The notes under the pieces were generated by a model. It searched no databases and was not told the origin of the DNA. It saw only the letters and a list, made by a program, of their open reading frames with translations. From the NCBI GenBank assembly GCA_022266195.1, contig WHVY01000008.1, positions 992,001 through 1,056,000 of the forward strand: 64,000 nucleotides of DNA, written 5' to 3'. The position numbers were made by a program, and so were the translations under genes. This stretch comes from Tetranychus cinnabarinus. Its lineage: Eukaryota; Arthropoda; Arachnida; Trombidiformes; Tetranychidae. This document shows positions 10,749-21,905 of the stretch, piece after piece; positions within the stretch are counted from its first letter, which is position 1, and every line of letters starts with the position of its first letter.

Positions 10749-12913
10749 ATGGAGAATATACTTGGTTATTGTCAACCTGGTAATTTTGATAAAAAAGGTA
10801 ACAAACTTGATCATCGATTTACAGGAAATATTTTACTTTTTTAAATCAATTAATTTTCTTGTGATCTTTTTGATTCTATTTTTAACCATTCAAGTTGATT
10901 TACCACCTCCTCCTTACGATGCAGCGATAACGCAAAACACTGAGCCATTAGAGTTACCACTCTCTGGGTAAGAGTTTAAACAATAATTAATAAATGCACG
11001 AACACTAATTTGCATGGAATATGCTCATTAATCATTCTATCTAAATTCAATGGAAAAAATGAAAAATGAAAGGACGATAGTTTAAAAGATCAATGACTTT
11101 TAATCGATCCAACAACTTTAATACGCAAATATGGTAAATGGTTATTTATAAATATTAAATTGATACAAAATTTAATGGTTAAAAATTGGACATCAGATCA
11201 ATCTTGAAATCTAGAATGAGTTCATTGATTGATTTGGTAGTTAAATCTATTAATTTGATAAAGTCTAGATTAATCTCTTTAATTTGTTTACAAAAATTGG
11301 TCGATATCCTTTTTTCACAGCCGCCATCTATTGAATAAATTTGTTTTGAATGTAGATTAGTAGCAAGAACCGTTGTACACAATTAAGTGATATTAAATTG
11401 TTGTTTTCCTGTTTTATTTCATCAACAGAAATTTGGAATTGAGTGAGAATGATGTTTATGAAGCGCTACTCAATCATGTTTCAAAATTTATATGCTATGG
11501 TAAAGGAGTCGTGAAGGAAATGATAATCATCAAAATGGAGCAATTTTATGCTTATCGAGTAAGTTCAATTTCTTGTTATTTTTACAAAGACAAATTTAAA
11601 ATTACCTATACTCTATTTACTGATAATAATTACGGATTGTATTTTTCTTATGCTATTTTTAGCACTCATTGGAAACATTCACTGAAAATCGACAAGTTTG
11701 CTGGTCTTATGAACCTTATGCTGGCGGTCATATTGATAGTCCGTTAATGAAGCAATGTTATGATCCATGGGAAATAACCGTTGACCCATTGCGACAATTC
11801 GATCGCCATAATGTCAAGTTAATTATGCCTCATACTGAGATGTTACAAGCTTGTCCTGATTGTGGTGGCGCTGGACGAATCGAATGTGCATTTTGTCATG
11901 GAAAAGGAAAGGTACAAGATTATTACTTGTAATGCTTGAGCTGTTCCTTGTAAATATTTTCTGATAACATTTTCATCAATTTTCACCAACATTTGCATAA
12001 TGCATCATTTAACCATAGATGACTTGCAATACTTGTAATGGATCTGGCTATACTTTTGGATTTTCGGGTGAAGATCGACAAATGTGTGTTCATTGTTTCT
12101 CCGGTACAGTTACCTGCGCTCATTGTAAAGGCAAGGGTATTCATGGTTGTTCAATTTGTTCAGAGGCAGGAGAGATTAAATGTTACGTTCAGCTGATTGT
12201 CCATTGGTAAGTATGTTACAACAATGTATGTAAACAAATTAATACAAATTTTTACTAATCATTTATTTTTCTATATTCTGTTTTATCATGTTTTAGGAAT
12301 AATTATACTGATAGTAGCTTAATTGAACATTCATCAGACATTCCCAAAGACATATTGAAAAAAGCTACAGGAGAATTGGTTTATGACGAAATCAATGATC
12401 GTAAGTATTGAAGTGAAATCTAAGCATCAGATTTGCTAATTTGTTTCTCGATCTTTTCTCGATCTCGTTTCTCGTGTTTCATGTCTATCACTCGATCATT
12501 AGGCATCAAGTAAGTGTAACTTGACTAGTGTTCATTTCATTGCCGAAATATTCACGTTTTAATTTGTTTCATTTCTTTTTTTTTGTGTTTAGGCCAATCA
12601 GATATTTACTCGGAGATAAGGAAAATAAGAGTGTCGTTGATCTCATAAATAAACATATTGCTCGTTATTTTTCAAAAGCAAAACCTCTGGCTCATGTAAA
12701 TATTTCCTTATCTTGTATTGTGATTCAATTGTAATTCATTTCTATCTTTATATTTATTTCCAACAGAAACAACGAATCCAACGCATTCCCATAACTAAGG
12801 TCACATATGTTTGGCGTAATAGTACAAACAAGTTTTGGGTCTTTGGAAATGAAAAAACCGTTTATGCACCTCATTACCAGCAAAAGTGTTGCTGTGGCTG
12901 TACAATCCAGTGA
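10749..12913 (+). CDS. SSUH2: SSUH2-like protein with DnaJ-type Cys-rich repeats
   Basis: Nine exons join in frame: 10749-10797 (or ending at 10779, also in phase), 10895-10967, 11429-11558, 11663-11911, 12019-12206, 12297-12400, 12503-12509, 12593-12695 and 12767-12913. All have GT..AG borders and the total is 1050 nt, or 349 residues. The early PPPPYD motif is typical of the SSUH2 family. Central CxxCxGxG-like repeats (CPDCGGAGRIEC.FCHGKGK, CNTCNGSG, CVHCFSG, CAHCKGKG) resemble the DnaJ zinc-binding domain. The C-terminal part (IPITKVTYVW...FWVFGNEKTVYAPHY) is the conserved family end, followed by CCCGC. Family function is poorly defined; human SSUH2 has been linked to tooth development. 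It is the last gene of the cluster. A decayed partial copy lies at 2830-3560. Confidence 0.85.
12503..12509 (+). CDS. SSUH2: Seven-nucleotide microexon of the SSUH2-like gene
   Basis: The upstream exon ends with one extra base (C at 12400) and the downstream exon begins with one base before CCA, so joining them directly shifts the frame and soon reaches a stop. The sequence CATTAG|GCATCAA|GTAAGT supplies 7 nt between a proper acceptor and a strong donor. Joined, these read Arg-Ile-Lys and restore the frame into PIRYLLGD. Confidence 0.75.
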
Positions 12914-13020
12914 AAAGTTGATTGACAATCAAAAATTATGCTTTTGCGGGTATTCACTCATTTAAATTTTACTTACACAGTTGTAAGTGAACTTTATCGT
13001 TGAAAAAATTTTAAAGCTTC

Positions 13021-13637
13021 CCATTTTGGAAGAAGTTGGCGTTTTTGGCACCCAGAACCACTGACAAATGGTATTGATCATGGTTGGTCCATGGTTTGGA
13101 TAAAGAAACAACAGGAATAATTGTGGCTTACAGAGAAAGAATTGTAAAGCAATATTTTTTGCTTTCACTAAATAAGAGTCTCTAAACGTATCATAAACCC
13201 ATCTTCATCAAATATTAATATCTTGAATATTTCTATAATTCTGTTGAGAAATTCTAATTGTTGTCAAAATGAACAAAATTTACTTTTGTTGTATCTTAAT
13301 TAAAGTCCTTAAATTGGTCTTTGCAAGAGTAATCTCAAAAAAATATAAACAAGTTGGAATAAAACGATTCTGGTTACACAGGAAAGTGGATGGATTTGAG
13401 ATGATCCATAAGAAAATCTGTGAAGAGGAAAATAAAAACATGAATCGGATAAAAGTTTTTAATGAAAATTTGATCAGAACTGGTTTTCCTCATCTTTCAA
13501 ATTTACCCTCCAAACCGTCATTCGCGTATTTCCTTCAGTGTAATTTTATCCATTGGCTAATACTTGAAATAGCTCAATCATTTCATATTTTGAGCATTCA
13601 ATTGAGGCCCATAGGTGAGGCCATGGCTAACAGATGA
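13021..13637 (+). pseudogene. RluA-family (RPUSD4-like) pseudouridine synthase pseudogene
   Basis: In the frame starting at 13081 the sequence reads LVHGLDKETTGIIVAYRE, matching the RluA catalytic motif (usually HRLDKxTTG, with the catalytic Asp kept and Arg replaced by Gly). A V-K-Q-Y segment follows, resembling the family's VxKxY. A TGA lies just upstream in this frame (13075-13077) and a stop follows at about 13182. A further open frame, 13269-13637, ends with SIQLRPIGEAMANR, resembling the C-terminal family motif L.ELRPITGxxHQxR with damage. Stops and the altered motif indicate a dead gene. Mitochondrial RPUSD4 is the closest form I recall. Confidence 0.5.
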
Positions 13638-14128
13638 TAAACTGGTAACTTTCACACAAGCACATAATAATAATAAAGCAACTAAACATAGTTAAAATAA
13701 AAATGAAGATGATAATTCGTAGAGCATGTAACAGAATTAGATGTTTTTTTAAGAAAATCAAGAAAGCTTTCTATTTTGCTGCAGATGAAGCTGATAGAGT
13801 TTATGATGGATTATCCTGAATCAATCATCAAATTGAATTTCGGCTCTCAATAATAATGATAATAGTAAAGTCTTAGGTTCAAGTTGACTCGTTTAACAAG
13901 CAACATTGGTTAAACTTTTTGATTATGCAGTTTTTCAACCTTGTTAACAGAAGGAGAAAGTTAATGGTAAAAATGATAAATAAATGCATATCGAGACTCT
14001 TTCTCCATCATTATCTTCATCGCTTTTTCATCATCACCATCTTTTTTCATCTCCACCGTTGTCCTTACCTTGTAGTGTCACTAGAAAGACGGACTAAAAC
14101 AAGATTTAGTCACTTAGAAAGGTAAGAT
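13638..14128. other. Non-coding stretch with no gene recognised
   Basis: AT-rich, with short open frames lacking motifs. It contains the trinucleotide-rich CATCACCAT tract near 14030. Nothing supportable as a gene was found. Confidence 0.4.
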
Positions 14129-14370
14129 TAATAGGATATTAAAAAACAAGAGGCCAAAATTGCAAGATCATCTATACTTACCTTTCCTTACATAGTCTCT
14201 CAATTTAATCACCAACAATTACTTTTCCTAATAAAATGGTTAACTAGAAATGATCCGATGGTTGATGATACTTAGATTCAGGTTGATGATGTTGATGAGT
14301 ATCATGATGATGATGAGAATTAAAATGATGCTCATAATAGGCAAATATTTACTTAGATCACGATCCCAAT
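14129..14370 (+). repeat. Partner of the repeat at about 3385-3560
   Basis: ATTAAAAAACAAGAGGCC, ATCATCTATACTTA, GAAATGATCCGATGGTTGAT and GTTGATGAGTATCATGAT occur in the same order and orientation as at 3380-3530. Divergence and small indels indicate an old copy. The two copies bracket the FCP1-SSUH2 cluster. Confidence 0.75.
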
Positions 14371-16539
14371 CAAAAGGATCATTATACAAGCAAAAGGTAC
14401 TCTTTGTAATAGTTTGTATACAAAACTGTTGTTTAACTCACCAATGAAAAGCCAGAAAAGGCAAACCAATGACAAGTGAAGAGGGAAAATCAAGTTAACA
14501 CTAGCATTTAATCTGATATTAATATTAATAAATTATTTCCATTCAAACCATTCATTATTATTTCAATTATAATACTTTATCTCGTTAAATTTAGAAAATA
14601 TTTGACCAAAAAACTGAATTTAAATGGCAGCATTTGTATAAAAACCAATCCATTTACAAGGCGCATTACAACGATTAACTGTGAAAATAACGTTAAGCTA
14701 ATTAAAATTTGCAATCAAAATGAAAAATTGTTTTTTAATCATGTTTGTACAATCTGTTTTTTTTTCCTCTTGATTTTCATCTGATCTATTTGCCTAATTG
14801 ATTGTTCATTCACTGATTTACAATTCAAACCAATGGGAAAGAAAGGTTCAACCATTTGTAAATTGAAAAGCAAACCAAAAAAGTATCATCATCCTCATCC
14901 TCATCATGATCAATATTCACAGTAACCTTAACCTTTGCTCAACTAAAATTGAATAAATAGATCAACAGTAATAGCTTTTTGTTTGCTCATCATCATCAAA
15001 TCAATTACTTTAAATGGATGCCAATTAAATTGTATCCAACCTTTGATTTCATCTCAATTGTCATTCACCACAAATTTCATTCAAATATCGACCCTAATTA
15101 TGCCATTATAAATCACCAGAAAAAGCATCAAATAAATCTTCAAATAAAAAGATGAAACCAGAAAGTAAAACCCAAAAAATTAGACTCTAACCAGAATTGG
15201 TTAAAATTTTTTAAAATTAACCCAAAACCAGGTTAGAAATTGAGAAATTATTTAAACATTAATTCAATTAAAGATTAGGTTAACAAAAACATTAATAAGT
15301 AGAAACCCAAAAACCATTGCGATTTATCTTGAAGCACATCTGGGTTATAATGATGATCATCAATTTCAATAATTAAGTTTACAGTGAATACAACAATCAA
15401 ATGGACAATCTTAATGTAATCAAGTAAAGTGATTAACAAGGTAACCCTGATAATCACTGTTTACCCACAAAAATTGATCCGTAAGTTAACCTTTAAATTT
15501 ATTCTGAGATGTTGGAGCAACAAATAGGAATCTGAAAAAAATACAATTTACTGAACAACTGTCAGGCTTAAAGTGTATAATTAGAGTTAGTGAAACTATT
15601 AATTTACATTAAAAAATATCGGTCATGACGTCTATGGATTGACCTTAACCCAAGCTCAATTTAACCTTAAGTTGAACACAGAGCTTGATAGGCCTAAGGC
15701 TAATTTCATGTTCATCTTCTTGACCCATTTTAGTCTCCATTTTCATCTCTTCATCATCTCTAGACTCTAGAGCCACAGCTTTCTAGTTAACCAAATGATG
15801 AGAAGCTCAAACTAACCAAAAATTGATTGTAACTTTTAATTATTGCGGTTACTTGGGTAACTGCAAGTCATTTATTTTACTTATTATCATTATTAAATCA
15901 TTGATTTAATGAAAACTCTTGCATAACTGAAGCTCAAGATAATCACATTTCATATTCAACAAGATTCACTGTTTTCGGGTTATAATTTTAACCATCTCTG
16001 GCTTTACTTGCGATTTCAAATGATTTAACCATTAAAATGATTATTTACTATTAATTATCTGTAACAATTCAATTTCAATCACTCGACACTTGAACATCAA
16101 TAATCACTTTGATAGTTTCTCCTTCTGTTCACCTCAAAACCATTACCAACCCAATTACCTGGTTTTCATTTAAATGTTAATTGTCACTTCTTGATTGCAC
16201 ATTGTTAATTAGTCAACTGCTTAAGGCTTTACAGGGTAAAGTCAACATCTAACTGGTTAAAGGTTCATCTTACCAGAAAACAAGAATACGCTTTAATTAT
16301 CTCATTGTTACCATATTATTTAATGATTGGCATTGAAATTAAATCATTGAGTGATCATTGTTAAACACCTTTAATGAAAATTGTCTGAAAAAAGTAAAAT
16401 CATTCAAAATTTACCTCAAATTTTGCCATCTAAAACAAGATTCACTGATCGACTCTCATTTTCAGAGCTTTTGTGAGAATCAATTTTCCTAATCGCTCGT
16501 CCAATCTAAGGTCAGTTTAGTGCCATAAAATGATATTCA
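14371..16539. other. Intergenic sequence, no gene seen
   Basis: AT-rich and rich in AATTGA/TCAATT words. No open frame shows motifs or splice support on either strand. Confidence 0.5.
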
Positions 16540-16613
16540 TGGCTAGTATGAGGGTCGAACTCATGACCTCCGCGTTATTAGCACGGCGCTCTAACCGACT
16601 GATCTAACCAGCC
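16540..16613 (-). tRNA. tRNA-Ile(AAU), D-stem variant
   Basis: The minus strand reads a 74-nt cloverleaf starting GGCTGGTTAGATC and ending ACTAGCC plus discriminator A. The acceptor stem GGCTGGT/ACTAGCC pairs with one G-U. The anticodon loop CTAATAA gives AAT, and the T-arm is ATGAG/CTCAT with a TTCGACC loop. Compared with the copy at 17504 it has A for C in the D-stem (GATC against GAGC), which leaves one mismatch. A TTTT run follows within about 15 bases on this strand, as for RNA polymerase III. Confidence 0.9.
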
Positions 16614-17503
16614 ATTTATGTGGATCAAGATGATTTTATTATTCAATTGAAAGCAATAAACATTTGAAAATGTTTAATTGGATTCCATTTGAATTGCTGA
16701 AGATAATTCTGAATGCCATCTTTTGAGCTTCCCTCTGTTGAGTTTATTTTAGCTTAACTCATGAATTCAGTGGTTGAGATGACTCAATGTTATCAGATAG
16801 ATTAACCAGATGAATGATAGTGAACGCTTTTTGCTTCTTGTCATTGCATTGTATCCATTGACTGAACAATTGCTTTTTAGCCAATTTTTTGCTATTCTCT
16901 TGAATGTTTCATCCTTTAAGAGTTCAATTTGACAACAATTTTAAATAGTAAAGTCAATTTGATGATATCATTCAAGAGTTGACTTGAATTTTAAACGATT
17001 AAATCGATATTCACTATTTAATCAATTGAACCATTAAATAAAAAGGTTTACATTCAATCCAATAAAAAAGTTGTCACGATTTTCATTGATCGATTAATCT
17101 CTATCATGGATTATTAGTAAAGTTTCAATTTGCAAAATTTCAATTTCCTTCAATTTATCAAAACTAAAATCAACTAAATCAGTTGAAAGTGAAATCTTAA
17201 GTCAACCAATTTTGTTGTAAAAATTGGAAAAAGCTTAAAAGAAATGCTCAAATTTCAAAACACAAAACATAAAGGTTACCAAAATACCTGAAAATCAAAA
17301 CACCGATTTTCCAGAATTTCACTTTTCTAATGATCAGAAAAAATGGTCGATATATCGACAAATTTTATCGTTCAACTCATAAAAATAACCACTGATGAGA
17401 AGTTAAATTAAAAAAAGCGATTCTTCAAAATAACAGTTTTGACCAAACATTCATTTGGATCAGTAATTAACTGTTTAATGGAATCGACTTGATTAATGTA
17501 GTT
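16614..17503. other. Spacer between the two divergent tRNA-Ile genes
   Basis: 890 bases of AT-rich sequence separate the 5' ends of the two tRNAs. There is no open frame of interest. Confidence 0.5.
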
Positions 17504-17577
17504 GGCTGGTTAGCTCAGTCGGTTAGAGCGCCGTGCTAATAACGCGGAGGTCATGAGTTCGACCCTCATACTAGCCA
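17504..17577 (+). tRNA. tRNA-Ile(AAU)
   Basis: A 74-nt cloverleaf with acceptor stem GGCTGGT/ACTAGCC, D-stem GCTC/GAGC, anticodon stem CCGTG/CGCGG with loop CTAATAA (anticodon AAT, decoding ATT and, after A34 to inosine, ATC), T-stem ATGAG/CTCAT and discriminator A. The A-box (TAGCTCAGTCGG) and B-box (GAGTTCGACCC) are good. TTTTTT follows 8 bases after the gene as a polymerase III terminator. Confidence 0.97.
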
Positions 17578-17583
17578 AGTGTA

Positions 17584-17589
17584 TTTTTT
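17584..17589 (+). terminator. RNA polymerase III terminator of tRNA-Ile
   Basis: A run of six T residues lies just downstream of the tRNA 3' end, where polymerase III termination is expected. Confidence 0.7.
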
Positions 17590-20500
17590 GTCGATTTTGG
17601 GAAAAGCAAATTAAATGGAAGCTTCTTGACAATGTTTTTCACTTTTGAAATTTGTCTTTTAGATTGTTTTTGACATGAGTTTCAACAATCAACTTATAGT
17701 CTCTTGTTAATTAATTATAAGCTTTATTCTTAGCGTTAATTAGTTTGATTTTGTCGGGAAAATTAAAAAGCTGAGACTTTATTATCGAAATCTATTTTTG
17801 TTGTTTGTCTATTATGTAGCTTGTCAGTTACTTTAATGAAACTTCAAATGTAGGCAAATTGTTGACACGTTCAAATGAAACTGTGTCTCTCTTTGTCCAA
17901 CCAATCATCTGATTAAAACTGAGAGTTCAACTCAAAGTATTCCAATCATGAATATGGAAAATCTTAATAAGGTTACTCATTTCATTGGAAATATTAATCG
18001 TAATTGAGTCTGTAGATGACATTTTTTCTTACTCTTTTAGATTGATAATTTTTTTTCCTCTTCTCTCCTTTTTTTTCATAACTGACGAATTACTTCCGGC
18101 AAATAAGTTAATGCCCATGCTGTGTTAGGGTGGCAAGGAAGATACATGAGAATGAAAATGTGAAAAATAATGATAATGATAAAAGCAATAGTAATAATAG
18201 TGATAATGGGTATTATAAGATCGGAGGTCACCAAACTTGATTGGTTCCAACAGTGTCAACAAAGATCCTCCTCTGTTAAACAATCAATTACCTTTATTTC
18301 ATCTAGCTAACTAATCTACATTCATCTTTATCAAATGATTGATACTTTACCAATTCATCATTATTATTATTATTATCACCACATCATAATTATATTACTT
18401 TTCTGGCCCAACATGAAGAAGAAGATTGAGTGAAGAAAAAACAAAGCTAATAAGATATGATATTTCCGCTTTGTATATCATGGTAAGTTTCATGTCAATA
18501 AGCAGACATTGATTCAAGCCATAATGAAAAGAGTTGAGTGTGAACTTGAAGGATGCCATGTGAGGGAGTTTAACTGCATTTGAGAGTCAAAAATAAAACG
18601 GTCAACTCATCATTATCATCTTCAAGTGGAAAGGAGTGATGAAAAAAATAATAATGAAAAGAAGACCAAATCATGTTCATCGTAACCTGTTAAAAGCTTT
18701 TCTTTGCCATTTTCCAGCTTAATAACACGGAATGTAGGGAAAAAACAATATATAATTTGGTTGATTGTAGATGCATCTTGGTGTAACTCGATGCAAACCT
18801 GATGATTCTCAATTTTCATCTTTCTCAGAATTACAGGGTAATCAAAATAAATTTTGCATCCTTTTTTTTCCTTCACATTGACCGAATCAACTTTTTTGTT
18901 GCTTGCCATCCTCTAAGCTCCTCACAGACTCACAACAGTTTACATTTATAGCAACAACGAAGGGTTTATATTGAAGACGATTCAAGATGATCATCATAGC
19001 AAGACTGTGAAATGATGAAAAAAAAGAAAAAAAAATGTTAAAAGAAAGAAGGAAACTGATGATGAAATAAACACAAACCAAAAGAGAGATGATGAATCTG
19101 CCAAGAACAAAATCAACAAGAGATTTTGTTGAAAGTTTTTTCCATCCAAAACATCAACAGCATTACCATTGAGTAGAGAAAAGGAGAAAAAAATTGGAAA
19201 TATGAGAAGAAGCAAGTTGAATTTCTTTTGATTCCTTGACCATCCTTTTGATGGAAGATGTGTATCACCAACATTGCCATAACCATTAACTTTCCATATC
19301 TTGTGTGACTTGTTTCAGTCTTTTCTTTCATCCCCTCTCTTTGGATCAACAGCTCTTTCATACACCATCACCATAATCGTCATGTATTCATGATAGAATA
19401 AGAAAAATATTGTTGGCTTGGTTGAAAAAAAAGACGAGAAACCAAGAAATGAAATTGTTTCACCAAAATCAATCTATTTACAGTTGATGTTATTATTGTT
19501 GTTTGGTTTTGCATTATAATACAATAGCTGCAAGCCAATGTTTGCTCAAACATAGAGAAACAAAAAAGGTAAATATTGGTAAAGTTGTGTGGCTCTGAGT
19601 GTATGTGTGTGTAACTAATGTTGATATTTGGCTGTGAACATCAGTTGAACATCATCATCTTTTCATTTCTCTCTAGTTTGACTGTTTATACCATGTGAAA
19701 CCATGTTTATACCATTTTCATCATTACCACGAACCATAACCATCAACCGATTAGATTTTCCATTAAATAGGTTCTTTTTTGCTTTGAATGTAATCTATTA
19801 ACAGCAATAAATATAAGTAAAAGTTCTTGTAATGTGCATTTCACAGGTTGACACATTTGTCAATCAGGTTGTCGCCTTGTTTTTGCCACCAACTCAACAC
19901 CTCAGTCTTGTCCTTGTCTTTAACCATTTTAACTGTATTTACTTCATTTTTCCCAGTGATCACATTGATTAATTTGCAATTTAAATTAACTGTTAGACAA
20001 ATATTAACATAATAATCATTAAACGATAAAACACAAAAAAAATTAAAAGACAAAAGAAAAATAAAATTTAAATTTAGACAAAAAAAAACCGTTAACGTAC
20101 ATAACTATTCGTTAACAACCAGTAACCAACCAAAGCAAACCAATAGATGAAGCGAGGGAGATACAAAAAGATACCCTTTTCCCAGTTAGAATGAGATTAA
20201 AATATTTACAATTCAAACCATGTTTACCAACCACTTAATCATTCATCTCTGAATCAAAATGACAATATTAATTGTAAATTAACTGCAAATGGTTAACCAC
20301 TAGACGTTTGGTGAAAATGAAAAAAAACTGTTTTTCCGAGGTTTAAAAATAAAGCAACAAAAAAATCATTGAACCAGGCAAATGTTTGAATATATTCCTG
20401 AGGAAAAGAAAAACAAAAGACAAGATTCAGTTTCAAGAGATAGACTAATGTTACAACCATGACTTACAGGGAGAGAGAGAGAGAGTGAAACATGAAAAAA

Positions 20501-21848
20501 AATCATTATTATGATCATTATCAAAACAAGCTGAGCCACGATCATGACTGATCGTAAATTTCTTTTCACTAAATACAGTAAATCCAATCCACATTTGAAG
20601 ACTTAAATTATTGATGAAAAACCATCTTCAATGAGAAAAAATAAAATAAAATTTGGTTCAACAGTTGAGGCAACATATTTTTTACCTAACTCTTTACTCG
20701 AAAAATGGTTTTACATATCCTTCTAATTCAACAATCAACCTGAACCAAAAAATTTTTCCCCCAAAGTCAATGATAAAAGATACGGATTCTGCATTTTTTC
20801 CCCTACCCTGTTTAAACGCTAATTTCTCAGGTACCTGAATTCCGATGAAGTTCAGACTATTTTTCGTGGATGTAGTTTAATCATGACTTTCAGGCTGTGA
20901 AAAAAATTTCTTTAGAATCCTTTTAGTTTGGCCACAATCTTTACACAAAAATTTCATGTTTTGACTTTATATATGGTATAGATGATATTGAATTACATGT
21001 TAACAATGGTTAAGGTTAAAAGTAAAGGTAAAACAAAATGTTTAAAGTAACCTACATTTGGACCTTTCAATGGCAACAAAATACAAAAAAAGTATAAAAG
21101 CAAGAGTAAAAAACATATTTTTTGATAAATAATCCATTTCATTTGATAAATCATTTCTCATCATCAACATCATCATGTATCGTTTTAATACTTTCTTAAG
21201 ACCCATTAAAAACTTTACCTTCAACAGTTGCCTTTAATGTTATTAAATTTTTGCTGATCATTAAATTCACCCTTTTATTTACAAAGATAGAAAGCTATTT
21301 TATATACTTTTCATTTGGTTTCCTCCATTCATCACCCTGGTCAACACAGGGTCACCATTTTAATGGTCATCCAGATAATTGAAATCGTTAATGTTACATG
21401 CTGATCAAAGACTGAAAACAGAAGCAATCCATTTCAAGTTTATAGACTGGATCAGCAAATGAAGAGCTAAAAGGTTGTTTCTAGACTCTGAGATTTATTC
21501 AAACATTGAACCAACCCAGGACCATTAGCTTGTAATTGTGACCAGAAATTGACAAAATTAAAATTGATTTGGAACATGAAATGGTTGGAAAAAGGTAAAT
21601 ATCTAAATCTTGTTACAATTGATTTTCCTTGTGTCCATCATTATTGAAAAAAAAGGTTGAAATGAGCTTTTAATTTTCAACTTTTTACCATTTCTTGCAT
21701 GATTTACCATAGGCTATCACATCTTTCAAGGTGGTTTGTTCATATTTACATCAACATCATTTGAAGACAATAATAAACGCAACAAGTTTTCAATATTATT
21801 GCATTCATCAGTCAATCATTCACATAATATTTCATCCTTTTCTTCATC
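17590..21848. other. Long non-coding region
   Basis: AT-rich, with simple tracts such as TTATTATTATTATTA near 18361 and GAGAGAGAGAGAGAG near 20470. The longest minus-strand open frame (18622-18909, 95 codons, beginning MASNKKVDSVNVKEKK) has no recognisable motif and ends in a Phe/Ser run, so I do not call it a gene. Confidence 0.5.
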
Positions 21849-21905
21849 ATGTTATCACGAATCGGTCAGCGATCTCTTGAGGGTGGCCAGCAAAGAAGTA
21901 GAAAG
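21849..21905 (+). CDS. Possible short first coding exon (19 codons)
   Basis: ATG at 21849 opens MLSRIGQRSLEGGQQRSRK, ending exactly at a strong GTAAGA donor (phase 0). The local base composition is richer in G and C than its surroundings. No partner exon could be assigned; the class C GPCR at 25.8 kb is on the same strand but has no confirmed join. It could be chance. Confidence 0.25.

Noticed and set aside
18622..18909. 95-codon open frame on the minus strand beginning MASNKKVDSVNVKEKK
   Set aside because: The first part looks protein-like, but no domain, splice partner or promoter context is evident and the end is a Phe/Ser run.
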